64,000 bases of DNA from Bacteroidales bacterium (GTDB taxonomy: Bacteria > Bacteroidota > Bacteroidia > Bacteroidales > UBA1715), in assembly GCA_017516865.1 (NCBI GenBank), contig JAFXAU010000031.1:186001-250000 (forward strand), given 5' to 3'. The notes below the pieces were generated by a model. That model was not told the DNA's origin. It did not search any database and saw only the letters and a list, made by a program, of their open reading frames with translations. The position numbers and the translations under genes were made by a program. Below, in pieces: positions 17,464 through 25,840 of this stretch (position 1 is its first letter; the number at the start of each line of letters is the position of its first letter).

Positions 17464-17532
17464 ACTTGGAAAAATTGAGGTATTTTACTTGGAAAAATTG
17501 AGGTAATTTGCTTGGAAAAATTGAGGTGATTT
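17464..17532. repeat. Array of three 23-base direct repeats upstream of AAA_14 copy 2
   Basis: Three back-to-back units start at 17464, 17487 and 17510. The 17-base core CTTGGAAAAATTGAGGT is identical in all three; the six remaining bases vary slightly (aTATTTTa, aAATTTg, gGATTTc). The array lies directly upstream of the promoter of the ATPase gene. The sequence is unrelated to the array of copy 1, but the number of units and position are the same. Confidence 0.9.
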
Positions 17533-17675
17533 CTACCCCATAGAGACGCAAAAACTCTGTTCCCTTTTTATAACAAGCAAATCCGAAGTTTTTGGAATAA
17601 TTTTTGAATAAATTTGACAAATTGATATAGAAATTCAATTTAATTTTTCGATATTTGTAGCACGATTTATAATAG

Positions 17676-18110
17676 ATGAACATGAAAAGAGTTTTGCTTA
17701 CTATTATTGTTTCGTTTCTATCGGGCATGTTGTTTGCCCAAGTAGAATTGTCTAAACTTACGACTAAATGGGTGACTGTAGGCAACGAAGAAATTGAAAT
17801 TGCGTATCTTGACGGGACTCCATACAGTGGTAAGGTTTTCCTAAAACATTCTAATGGTAAAATCGGATTGTTGGGCGAATACAAAAACGGTCGCAAGGAA
17901 GGAACGTGGACATATTGGTATTCAACAGGCGAGAAAAAACGCGAATCAACATATCGCGACAACAAAAAAGAAGGAACTACGTACTACTGGCACCAAAATG
18001 GTCAGATGGCCAAGGAAATTACGTACCGTGACGATAAGAACATAGACCAGAAACTATGGGACGACAAAGGCAATCGTCTGAAAAATCCAACTTTTGAGTC
18101 TTTTAAATAA
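17676..18110 (+). CDS. Exported MORN/YwqK-type repeat protein
   Basis: A 144-residue protein with a signal peptide (MKRVLLTIIVSFLSGMLFAQ; an ATG at 17682 would also fit). The mature part has repeats of the form GEYKNGRKEGTWTYWY, ..TGEKKRESTYRDNKKEGTTY and YWHQNGQMAKEITYRDD, the MORN-2/YwqK pattern. Such repeats form beta-hairpin rods; the YwqK family is named after an immunity-type protein but in Bacteroidota many are simple exported proteins. Six bases before the ppx gene, so likely co-transcribed. A degenerate box GATATTTG is at 17650. Confidence 0.8.
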   Translation: MNMKRVLLTIIVSFLSGMLFAQVELSKLTTKWVTVGNEEIEIAYLDGTPYSGKVFLKHSNGKIGLLGEYKNGRKEGTWTYWYSTGEKKRESTYRDNKKEGTTYYWHQNGQMAKEITYRDDKNIDQKLWDDKGNRLKNPTFESFK

Positions 18111-18116
18111 TCTTCG

Positions 18117-19028
18117 ATGAACATTGCGGTCGTTGATTTGGGTACAAACACGTTCAATTGCAGCGTTGTTTCCTTAAACGGTTCTCACTTTACCAGTCTT
18201 CTCGATTTTCACGAATATCCACAATTAGGAGCAAAAGGCGTTGCATACGGAATTATTTCCGACGACGCAATGGAACGCGGTCTGCAATCGCTCAAAGTAA
18301 TAAAAGAAAAAATTGCGCCCTACCACTGCGAGAAAGTTTCGCTCATAGGCACGTCCGCCCTGCGGAATGCAAAAAATGCCAATATATTCTGTACAAAAGC
18401 GAAAGAATTATTCGACTTCGACATCACAATCATTTCAGGCGAACAAGAAGCCGAACTGATTTTCTGGGGCAACGACACCGCCGTTGATATTGCCGACAAA
18501 ACGGCACTCATTCTCGACATTGGAGGAGGAAGCAATGAATGTATCATCTGCCAAAAAGACAAAATTCTCTGGAAACATAGTTTCGAATGCGGAATGCAAC
18601 GGATTGTGTCACAATTCGGTTTGGCACACCCGCTTACGGAACAAAGAATCGCAAACATCAACAACTATCTTTCCGAGAAATTCCAACTGCTTACGGAAAC
18701 CGTCGCACACTACAATATTGACATGCTGATTGGTTCTGCCGGAGCATTCGACGTGTTTCGCTCCATTTATTTTGCACAAATCGGAAAATCTAACCCCGAC
18801 AGCGTTTCCGAAGAAATACCACTGGAACATTTTCGACAAATTGTGAATTTCATCACAACTAAACCCATTGACGAAATTGAGGCCATGAAAGGCATGTCGA
18901 TACCTCGTGCCCCTCTCCTTCCGATTTCTGGCTGCATTGCCGATTTTGTGCTGTCAAAATATGAAATTCCACGTCTCATCCAGTCTTCCTATTCATTAAA
19001 AGAAGGACTCATCAGAACAATGATATAA
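18117..19028 (+). CDS. Ppx/GppA-family exopolyphosphatase/guanosine pentaphosphatase
   Basis: The 303-residue protein has the ASKHA-fold N-terminus MNIAVVDLGTNTFNCSVV (phosphate loop 1), TSALRNAKNA, the SGEQEAELIFWG motif, and the second phosphate loop LILDIGGGSNECI. Its length matches the short two-domain form without the HD domain. It should hydrolyse terminal phosphate of polyphosphate or pppGpp; the sequence does not separate the two. Its stop overlaps the start of the PCMT gene by one base. Confidence 0.9.
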   Translation: MNIAVVDLGTNTFNCSVVSLNGSHFTSLLDFHEYPQLGAKGVAYGIISDDAMERGLQSLKVIKEKIAPYHCEKVSLIGTSALRNAKNANIFCTKAKELFDFDITIISGEQEAELIFWGNDTAVDIADKTALILDIGGGSNECIICQKDKILWKHSFECGMQRIVSQFGLAHPLTEQRIANINNYLSEKFQLLTETVAHYNIDMLIGSAGAFDVFRSIYFAQIGKSNPDSVSEEIPLEHFRQIVNFITTKPIDEIEAMKGMSIPRAPLLPISGCIADFVLSKYEIPRLIQSSYSLKEGLIRTMI

Positions 19029-19675
19029 TGGAAGATACGCTCATACACAAAGGGTTACGAGAACAACTCGTTACAGAACTCCGTACAAAAGGAATAAGCG
19101 ACGAACGTGTTTTACAAGCTATAAAAACAGTACCACGCCATTTATTCTCATTCGACAGTGCCTTGGAAAAACACGCATATATAAACAAAGCGTTTCCAAT
19201 TGAATCGGGACAGACAATTTCGCAACCCTACACCGTGGCACTACAATCACAACTGCTTGACGTTCACGAAAATGAGAAAATTTTGGAGATAGGAACAGGT
19301 TCTGGTTATCAAGCTTCCATTCTGTACCAAATGGGAGCAAGAGTGTATACAATCGAACGGCAGAAACAACTCTACACATCGGCAAAACAACTCTTGAACG
19401 ACCTACATTATCAAATAAATACGTTTTTCGGTGACGGATTTGCAGGTCTCCCCCGCTTTGCCCCATTTGATAAAATCATAATTACAGCGGCGGCACCCTA
19501 CATTCCAGTCGTTATTTTGGAACAGCTCAAAATTGGAGGAATCCTTGTTGCGCCCGTCAATAGTGGCGAGAATCAGGAAATGCTCCGAATCGTAAAACTT
19601 TCCGAAACCGATTTCGAACAGACACGTCACGGCGAATGTAAGTTCGTCCCCATGCTTGACGGAACAAGTGATTAA
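19028..19675 (+). CDS. pcm: Protein-L-isoaspartate(D-aspartate) O-methyltransferase
   Basis: The enzyme methylates isoaspartyl residues in aged proteins so that they can revert to aspartate, using S-adenosylmethionine. The 215-residue protein has the family start (VLQAIKTVPRHLF), the SGQTISQPYTVALQSQLL block, the SAM motif ILEIGTGSGYQASIL and the later IIITAAAPYIPVVILEQL. Its ATG overlaps the stop of the Ppx/GppA gene, so the two are coupled. Confidence 0.95.
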   Translation: MEDTLIHKGLREQLVTELRTKGISDERVLQAIKTVPRHLFSFDSALEKHAYINKAFPIESGQTISQPYTVALQSQLLDVHENEKILEIGTGSGYQASILYQMGARVYTIERQKQLYTSAKQLLNDLHYQINTFFGDGFAGLPRFAPFDKIIITAAAPYIPVVILEQLKIGGILVAPVNSGENQEMLRIVKLSETDFEQTRHGECKFVPMLDGTSD

Positions 19676-19747
19676 ATGTTTATAACTTGACTCGGCTTAG
19701 CTGTCCACATTCACATAAATACCATATTTTTAACAAAAATTTGGTTT

Positions 19748-20752
19748 ATGCAAGAGACATCGATACGACAGCAAATCACAGAATTGTTTCAATCTCGTTT
19801 TACCGAAACAATACATTCAATCGAAGAACTGCCAGGAGCAGGGTCGTCACGGAAATATTTCAGAATAATTTCAGACCTGCCCTATTCCGTTCTTGCATGC
19901 TACGGTTCCGATGCAATTGAAAATCAAACCTTTATATATTTCAGTTCGGTATTGAGTACGGCAGGAATCAACGTACCGATAGTTTTTGCCTGCGACAAAA
20001 CGGCTCACATCTACCTTGTTTCCGATTTAGGCGAAACCGATGTTCTTCATGCCAAAGAAACGATGAACGAGACAGAAATTACGTCGCTTTACAAGCAAAT
20101 TCTCAGCGATCTACTTTGCATACAAATAGAAGGCGGCAAAAACATTGATTTTTCCCGCTGTCTTGTCCGTCCCGAGTTTGACAGAACCGCCATGCGATGG
20201 GATTTGTATTACTTTAAATACTACTACCTGAAAGTTTCCGGGCTTGAATTCAACGAACAAAAGTTGGAAGAAGACTTCGACAAACTCCTTGATTTCCTTG
20301 AATCAGCCGACCGTTCATATTTTATGTACAGAGATTTTCAATCGCGAAACATTATGTACAAAAATGGACAACTCGGCTACATTGATTTCCAAGGCGGAAT
20401 GAAAGGACCGTTGCAATACGACGTGGTTTCGTTGCTGTTTCAAGCAAAAGCAAACCTCTCGCCGAAAATGAGAGAAGAACTTCTTTCTTTTTATATTGAA
20501 GAATTAGCAAAAAATATATCTGTCGACGAACAACAATTCAGAAAACACTATCAAGGATTTGTATTCATAAGAATCATTCAAACACTTGGGGCTTACGGTT
20601 TTAGAGGACTGATACAAAAAAAGGAACATTTTATAAAAAGCATTCCACAGGCATTGACGAACTTGAAAAATGAACTTCCAATTATCAACGCAATCGTACC
20701 GATGCCATATTTGTCAACCTTGATAGACCAATTGCCTGAACTGACAGACTAA
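19748..20752 (+). CDS. Aminoglycoside-phosphotransferase-fold kinase (AmgK-like sugar kinase)
   Basis: A 334-residue protein of the APH kinase fold: an N-lobe with LPGAGSSRKYFRI (nucleotide loop), catalytic block FMYRDFQSRNIMY (HxD-type loop with RDFQ.RN) and GYIDFQGGMKGPLQYDVVSL (the DFQ magnesium motif). These blocks are those of AmgK-type sugar-1-kinases that recover MurNAc/GlcNAc in cell-wall recycling. The gene sits 15 bases before a free RapZ C-terminal domain; the same two modules are paired or fused in other Bacteroidota, in my recollection. No MurU-type nucleotidyltransferase is next to it here. Confidence 0.8.
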   Translation: MQETSIRQQITELFQSRFTETIHSIEELPGAGSSRKYFRIISDLPYSVLACYGSDAIENQTFIYFSSVLSTAGINVPIVFACDKTAHIYLVSDLGETDVLHAKETMNETEITSLYKQILSDLLCIQIEGGKNIDFSRCLVRPEFDRTAMRWDLYYFKYYYLKVSGLEFNEQKLEEDFDKLLDFLESADRSYFMYRDFQSRNIMYKNGQLGYIDFQGGMKGPLQYDVVSLLFQAKANLSPKMREELLSFYIEELAKNISVDEQQFRKHYQGFVFIRIIQTLGAYGFRGLIQKKEHFIKSIPQALTNLKNELPIINAIVPMPYLSTLIDQLPELTD

Positions 20753-20767
20753 AAAAACAATTAAATT

Positions 20768-21172
20768 ATGCTGACCGTAGAAATCACAAGTTTTTCATTC
20801 AAAAAAGGCTACCCGATCGACGAGAGCGGGAATGGAGGCGGTTATGTATTCGACTGCCGTGCATTGCCAAATCCCGGACGATACAAAGAATACCAGACTG
20901 TAAACGGCACACAACAACCTGTAATTGAGTTCTTTGCAAACTATCCTACAGAATGCGAGGAGTTTTTGTCAAGCGTAAAATCGCTTGCATCACAGTCTAT
21001 TAAGAAATATATTGAACGAGATTTTTCACATTTGATGATAAACTTCGGTTGCACTGGCGGCCAGCATCGTTCTGTTTATTTTGCAGAACAATTGGCAAAA
21101 TACGTCAAAGAAACATTTCCCGTTCAGGTTGTCGTTGTGCATAGAGAACAAAATATTCGAAAAGAATTATAA
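20768..21172 (+). CDS. Free-standing RapZ C-terminal-domain protein
   Basis: A 134-residue protein matching only the C-terminal half of RapZ/YvcJ: FSFKKGYPIDESGNGGGYVF, FDCRALPNPGRY, and the conserved FGCTGGQHRSVYFAEQLA. The N-terminal P-loop ATPase of full RapZ is missing. In E. coli, RapZ senses glucosamine-6-phosphate through this domain. Here its partner is probably the adjacent sugar-kinase-like protein, which would be consistent with sensing or regulating amino-sugar recycling; that is inference. Confidence 0.85.
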   Translation: MLTVEITSFSFKKGYPIDESGNGGGYVFDCRALPNPGRYKEYQTVNGTQQPVIEFFANYPTECEEFLSSVKSLASQSIKKYIERDFSHLMINFGCTGGQHRSVYFAEQLAKYVKETFPVQVVVVHREQNIRKEL

Positions 21173-21242
21173 TTGCAGAAATGCAAAATTATTCGCATCT
21201 CCCCATCAACCTCGTCGTATCATACGAAGACACAAATCAAAA

Positions 21243-22157
21243 CTATTGTAATTCGAATTTCTTATCGAACAATATGATATTTCCTTCTTGGCGTCCTATT
21301 ACGTGATATTCACCTTTGGGCCAGTCTTTCACAACAAGATTGACATCAAACGCATATATACCCGAATTTCTCCACATATCTTTTGCCAATATTTTCACGA
21401 CCTGACCTTTATCATTTCGGAGAAATACCTGACAAGGACCATTTGTCCGCACCCGATAGGTAATTTCACCCACCAACTTCGAATAATTATCTGCATATAA
21501 CAAAGTTGTATCTCTATTATTGCCATATTCTATGGTATACCAAGGATATTCAATCTTTTTCTCACGTGCGGCAAGTAATACCAACCCTCTTACATCTGCA
21601 TTTTCTTCTTTGGGGTTGATAGTCAATGTGCGATTATCCGATATTGACCATATAACATCTTGCATTTTTTCGATTGGCAAACTATTGACTTTACTTATAT
21701 ATTCCGCCACCGCCACTAATTCTTTTTCTGCCATTTTACCTATTAAAAACGGTATGCCCTTTCTCGGTGAACTTCTATGAGCCCTGCAACAAAAACCATA
21801 TACTTGTTTTTTGACCGATTGCGAAGGAGATAACTGCACTTCCAGCCTTTTTACAATTAAAATATCTTGCATTGAACTGTCAGAACAAATCAGTTTTCGT
21901 CCAGGTTCAATATAAAAGGATAGAGTATTAGACGTATTATTTTTCAAAGAAAGTTCGACGCAATATTCTTGAAATCCACCTAATCCTACTCCACTTGCAC
22001 TCACCATATTAGAATCCAAAAGAGCCTGCAGGGGTGCAATTTTTGTATCCTCTTTCGGATTATTCGGCGTGAAGGCAAACATAAAAACTGCCGCTAAGCA
22101 GAAACAAAGCAACACTTTCGAAGGATTCATTTCGTTTTTAAGATTCTGTATTCTCAT
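21243..22157 (-). CDS. Hypothetical exported protein
   Basis: A 304-residue protein with a hydrophobic N-terminal segment (VLLCFCLAAVFMFAFTP) after MRIQNLKNEMNPSK; either of the two Met codons could be the start. The mature part begins ISLKNNTSNTLSFYIEPGRK-like, suggesting a beta-sandwich that carries a structural or calcium-type role, and it ends with HVIGRQEGNIILFDKKFELQ, reminiscent of type IX secretion C-terminal strands but not convincing. Promoter box at 22181-22188. Not recognised. Confidence 0.65.
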   Translation of the reverse strand: MRIQNLKNEMNPSKVLLCFCLAAVFMFAFTPNNPKEDTKIAPLQALLDSNMVSASGVGLGGFQEYCVELSLKNNTSNTLSFYIEPGRKLICSDSSMQDILIVKRLEVQLSPSQSVKKQVYGFCCRAHRSSPRKGIPFLIGKMAEKELVAVAEYISKVNSLPIEKMQDVIWSISDNRTLTINPKEENADVRGLVLLAAREKKIEYPWYTIEYGNNRDTTLLYADNYSKLVGEITYRVRTNGPCQVFLRNDKGQVVKILAKDMWRNSGIYAFDVNLVVKDWPKGEYHVIGRQEGNIILFDKKFELQ

Positions 22158-22180
22158 ATTTTGTTTTTTTATTCGTTACA

Positions 22181-22188
22181 CAAAAATA
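22181..22188 (-). promoter_or_regulatory. -7 promoter box TATTTTTG
   Basis: Perfect TAnnTTTG box 23 bases before the ATG at 22157. Confidence 0.5.
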
Positions 22189-22246
22189 TTGTTTAAAGTT
22201 CAAAAATAAAAAGATTTCTTTTACTTTTTGTTTTTAATGAAAACCA

Positions 22247-23866
22247 TTACCATTCTTTCAAAGATTTGAAGCCGTCAGCTTCGTAGTTGATTTTTCCGCC
22301 ATGTTCGTCCGTCTTCAACGAAGACGGTATATCGGGGGCAACATACGGTATTTCCTTAAACTCAAAACCATAATCTTTTGGAAACAAAAATATCCTATCG
22401 GGAGAAACATATACGTCCACCCGTTCGCCATCGCGCTGTTCTATTTCAACTCGTTCCTTTCCATTGCTAACTACATGTACATAGATTTTCATCCATTCTC
22501 CATCTGCACGTTCCCTTAAATTTATAACAATAGTTTTTTTTAAGCCATATTCATCAAGCCGAATTAACAACTTGTTATTCTTATCTTTATATACTCGAGC
22601 AATATCGGCAAGGTAACTCGAATTGAACAAATCATCATCAATTGACACATAATACTGATAAACATTTTTATCGTTATCAATTATTATGTCAATACAAGGT
22701 GTCCAGACTTCGGGACGATAAAAATTATCATTTTTAAAATAGTACAAATTTTCATATACCTTACTATCAATATTTTTAATGACAAAACTATTATCACGTC
22801 CATCACCATATATATCGCATTTTTCACTATAGGAACCATCGCTAATCTTCGCCGTCAAAATTCCATTGATTGAATATTTTTCAAAAAAACTTCGTGGTAT
22901 GGTAAACCTATTATTAAACGCTTTAAATGTTGTATCACATACAAACTTATTTCGTTTCAAAACTTGTACTCGAAAGCTGTCTGCATTAGGAAGATATACA
23001 CAATCTGTATATAGACGCATATCCCAAGGCATTTGTTTATAGTGCAGATACCTAATAGAAACATAGATATCGCTAATATCTTTTACTAAACGTACATATC
23101 CCCAATATGTATCTTCGCACCTCAACTTTATATAATTTGTATATAATTTTTCATACCACAGCCTATGATTATATTCTAATAAGCAAGGGGCATATTCGGT
23201 TATATTCAACGATACAAGCCAATAGAATGTTTTGAAAGGATACGATGCAACGGGAAAAAAGACGGCTCCTTGTTGCTCCATTATTGACCACTGATCAAAA
23301 GAATACACATTGAGAATAGTATCGTCAGGTTGAGAACTTGGTATAAAATCAATATCTTCAATAAATTTCCACTTATCAGGAAGTAATATCAAACCATGAA
23401 TATCTCCAACTAAAGCCCATGCCCGAAGACTATCGGCATTTTTTCGCATATATAAAAGATAGTTCATTTCTGATCTATACAATGTTCTCCATACAAAGCG
23501 TTCATTTCCACCATTGCTAACACGGTTATACCATCCCCAATCACATAATCTCAAATTCTTTTCATTTATTTCTTCTTTTAACTTATACCCACTCTGTTCC
23601 GAGTTAAATATATCACACCATTCCACATTTGTCTTACGTACATCCCATGAAAAGGGGCTATTTAGCATAGAATATTGTTGTTCTGCAAACCTCCAAAGTT
23701 TATTCTTTACATTGTATTGCAAATTTCCTTGCGAAAAATACACTTTTGTGGAATCTCCCACGGAAAATTCGGCAAGAATTGCACCATCTTTTATAGGTGG
23801 TTGGGCTGTAGCAACAATGGACAACGACAGAAAAAAAACTGGCAATATGTAACGAAAAAGTTTCAA
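22247..23866 (-). CDS. Exported protein with 'SQGNLQY' surface domain
   Basis: I place the start at TTG 23866 because the promoter boxes (TTG, 20 bases, TATTTTTG) at 23885-23915 put the transcript start at about 23878; a GTG at 23941 lies upstream of the promoter. This gives 539 residues with signal peptide (KLFRYILPVFFLSLSIVATAQ). The N-terminal part has KVYFSQGNLQYNVKNKLWRF and later GAVFFPVASYPF, a module common in exported Bacteroidales proteins and shared with the protein at 50588-51775. The C-terminal part is beta-rich. Function unknown. Confidence 0.7.
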   Translation of the reverse strand: MKLFRYILPVFFLSLSIVATAQPPIKDGAILAEFSVGDSTKVYFSQGNLQYNVKNKLWRFAEQQYSMLNSPFSWDVRKTNVEWCDIFNSEQSGYKLKEEINEKNLRLCDWGWYNRVSNGGNERFVWRTLYRSEMNYLLYMRKNADSLRAWALVGDIHGLILLPDKWKFIEDIDFIPSSQPDDTILNVYSFDQWSIMEQQGAVFFPVASYPFKTFYWLVSLNITEYAPCLLEYNHRLWYEKLYTNYIKLRCEDTYWGYVRLVKDISDIYVSIRYLHYKQMPWDMRLYTDCVYLPNADSFRVQVLKRNKFVCDTTFKAFNNRFTIPRSFFEKYSINGILTAKISDGSYSEKCDIYGDGRDNSFVIKNIDSKVYENLYYFKNDNFYRPEVWTPCIDIIIDNDKNVYQYYVSIDDDLFNSSYLADIARVYKDKNNKLLIRLDEYGLKKTIVINLRERADGEWMKIYVHVVSNGKERVEIEQRDGERVDVYVSPDRIFLFPKDYGFEFKEIPYVAPDIPSSLKTDEHGGKINYEADGFKSLKEW

Positions 23867-23884
23867 ATTTTGATTTTTTGAACT

Positions 23885-23915
23885 CAAAAATAAAAAAAGA
23901 ATCGAACAAATACAA
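23885..23915 (-). promoter_or_regulatory. Promoter (TTG-N20-TATTTTTG)
   Basis: -7 box TATTTTTG at 23885-23892 and a TTG 20 bases upstream. It fixes the transcript start downstream of the GTG at 23941 and so supports the TTG start codon of the surface protein. Confidence 0.6.
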
Positions 23916-23996
23916 GAATTGATTTTTTTGTATTTTAGCACAAGGTTATTTGTTTTATTAACATTCTGATTTTTAATAAAATACTATTCTTTTATA

Positions 23997-25154
23997 ATGA
24001 AATTACGGCTCACAATCCTTTTTTTACTTCTCGCTTGTATTGGTGTGAGCCAAAACATCAACATTCGAATCTATTCCGACAACAAAATTGAATCTTTCGT
24101 ATTTTACGCAAAATCAGGGAAATACGACTGTGTTGCTCACAACAAAATCATTTGCAGCGTCAACGAAGGACAATCGGCGACAGTCTCACGAAAAGGACAC
24201 AAAATCACCATTTCCATTGGTCAAGAATCGCATACAGCCGATACTCTCCTATTGTTTAGAGGCGTTTCGCAAGACAATATTTTCCAAACACGTTTTCACT
24301 CCAAACAATTAAAAGCACGGGAATACGACAACGACCTGTATGTAAAAACAACTAAAAACGGCGTGATACTCATAAACGACGTTAATTTTGAAAAATACGT
24401 TGCCGGCGTTGTTGAATCCGAAGGCGGAGCAAAAGCAGGAATAGAATATTACAAAGCACAAGCAATATTATGCAGAACATACGCCGCAAAATTCTACACC
24501 CGCCATCTCAAAAGCGGATACAATCTCTGCGATGCAGTTCATTGTCAGGCTTACGTCGGCAGAAGCCGTTACAGCCAAGCAATTGTAGAAGCGACAAACG
24601 CCACCAAAGGCCTCGTTTTGGTCGATGCAAACAACAACTTAATAGAAGCAACATTTTATTCCAATTCGGGAGGGGAAACATGCAATAGCGAAGATGTATG
24701 GAATAAAACCATCCCCTATCTTCGCAGCAAACCAGACCCATACAGCATAGGGCGACCAGCCTACGAATGGCAGAAAGTTATACCACGTCAGGATTGGGAA
24801 AAATATCTTCTCAAAAAAGGCTATCCCATAGCCGACTCCGCAGACTTATCTTTCGACCAATTCTCACGAAAAAAATATCTCTACACCGACTGTACCGACT
24901 CATTGGTTCCACTTACCACAATCCGAAAAGACTGGAAGCTTCGTTCGACATTTTTCTGTATAGATTCACGCGAAAACGAAGTGGTTCTCTACGGCAAAGG
25001 CTTCGGACATGGCGTGGGAATGGCACAAGAAGGAGCAATGGAAATGGCACGACAAGGATTCACCTACAAGGAAATACTTATGTTCTACTACACAAACGTG
25101 TCGCTCATGAGCATTTCAAACTTGAAGTTTTTCCAAATTGACGGGAAGAAATAA
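23997..25154 (+). CDS. SpoIID/LytB-domain protein
   Basis: A 385-residue exported protein with signal peptide (MKLRLTILFLLLACIGVSQ). The SpoIID core is clear: INDVNFEKYVAGVVESEGGA, KAQAILCRTYAAKF, CDAVHCQAYVG, ATFYSNSGGETCNSEDVW, and the final GKGFGHGVGMAQEGAMEMA. In sporulating bacteria SpoIID is a lytic transglycosylase of denuded glycan; in Bacteroidota, homologues act as amidase enhancers or glycan-processing enzymes in the periplasm. The gene diverges from the gene at 23866. Confidence 0.9.
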   Translation: MKLRLTILFLLLACIGVSQNINIRIYSDNKIESFVFYAKSGKYDCVAHNKIICSVNEGQSATVSRKGHKITISIGQESHTADTLLLFRGVSQDNIFQTRFHSKQLKAREYDNDLYVKTTKNGVILINDVNFEKYVAGVVESEGGAKAGIEYYKAQAILCRTYAAKFYTRHLKSGYNLCDAVHCQAYVGRSRYSQAIVEATNATKGLVLVDANNNLIEATFYSNSGGETCNSEDVWNKTIPYLRSKPDPYSIGRPAYEWQKVIPRQDWEKYLLKKGYPIADSADLSFDQFSRKKYLYTDCTDSLVPLTTIRKDWKLRSTFFCIDSRENEVVLYGKGFGHGVGMAQEGAMEMARQGFTYKEILMFYYTNVSLMSISNLKFFQIDGKK

Positions 25155-25168
25155 CGCTATTGTATGGC

Positions 25169-25235
25169 AAAAAAATAGCGGAATGAGTTGTGGACTCGCC
25201 CCGCCATTCATTTAAATAATAATAAAGCGTAACAG
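25169..25235 (-). ncRNA. Candidate small RNA between spoIID-like gene and ridA
   Basis: On the minus strand a promoter with ideal spacing (TTG, 19 bases, TATATTTG) at 25241-25270 would start RNA near 25235. About 55-65 bases later there is a hairpin (GCGG..GAGT / ACTC..CCGC, 25178-25204) followed by seven T. The predicted RNA is about 65 bases and overlaps no known gene. A short frame of 31 codons starting MNGGASPQLIPLFF exists but would need readthrough of the hairpin. Confidence 0.45.
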
Positions 25236-25240
25236 TACTG

Positions 25241-25270
25241 CAAATATAAACGTTTCTTTTTTGAAAACAA
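25241..25270 (-). promoter_or_regulatory. Promoter of candidate small RNA (TTG-N19-TATATTTG)
   Basis: -7 box at 25241-25248, spacer of exactly 19 bases, TTG at 25268-25270. It lies downstream of the ridA stop codon and points away from ridA into the gap before the spoIID-like gene. Confidence 0.6.
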
Positions 25271-25320
25271 TACGTAGACTCAAAAAAAGAAACAAGAAAA
25301 ATGTGAACAACTGCAAATCA

Positions 25321-25698
25321 CTATTTTACAGCGATTGCAGAGATTTCAACCAAAGCACCTTTGGGCAAAGCAGCAACTTGCACACATTCTCTCGACGGAG
25401 TTACAGTTCCAAAAAACGAACCATACATTTCGTTTACTTCGCCAAAATGTGCCAAATCTGCGACAAAAATCGTGCAACGGACCACATCGTCAAACGACAT
25501 TTCCGCCTCTTTCAAAATCGCATCGAGATTCTTCATAACTTGTTTTGTCGCCTCGGCGTACGAAACCGACACAAGTTCGCCTGTTGCGGGATTTACAGGA
25601 ATTTGTCCCGATATATATAATGTATTTCCTGCTAAAATTGCCTGCTCGTATGGTCCTATCGGAGCCGGAGCCGATTGAGTATTTATTATCTTTTTCAT
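25321..25698 (-). CDS. ridA: RidA-family enamine/imine deaminase
   Basis: RidA hydrolyses reactive enamines/imines formed by PLP enzymes. The 125-residue protein shows the family sequence from start to end: TQSAPAPIGPYEQAILAGNT, LYISGQIPVNPATGEL, VVRCTIFVADLAHFGEVNEM, and the arginine-containing TPSRECVQVAALPKGALVEI. It forms a trimer in characterised members. It has its own promoter at 25717-25746. Confidence 0.95.
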   Translation of the reverse strand: MKKIINTQSAPAPIGPYEQAILAGNTLYISGQIPVNPATGELVSVSYAEATKQVMKNLDAILKEAEMSFDDVVRCTIFVADLAHFGEVNEMYGSFFGTVTPSRECVQVAALPKGALVEISAIAVK

Positions 25699-25716
25699 AT
25701 TACTTTTTTTCTTCTA

Positions 25717-25746
25717 CAAAAATACGTGTTTTGTACAACGTTTCAA
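25717..25746 (-). promoter_or_regulatory. ridA promoter (TTG-N19-TATTTTTG)
   Basis: -7 box TATTTTTG at 25717-25724, TTG 19 bases upstream at 25744-25746, ATG at 25698. Confidence 0.7.
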
Positions 25747-25840
25747 AGAAAGAACACATCAAGTTAAAAAACACACTCCAAATTTTGTTTTGTCCCGAAA
25801 TATCTCTATTTTTGAAAGAAACATTTAAAAACAATTATTT

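Noticed and set aside
12263-17532. The two repeat arrays as CRISPR arrays
   Set aside because: Only three units each, spacers are too short (15 and 6 bases) and nearly identical within an array, and there are no cas genes.
21181-21312. Short plus-strand frame starting MQNYSHLPINLVVSYEDTNQ after the RapZ-domain gene
   Set aside because: It overlaps the 3' end of the convergent gene at 21243 and matches no known family; the first 20 residues are intriguing but unsupported.
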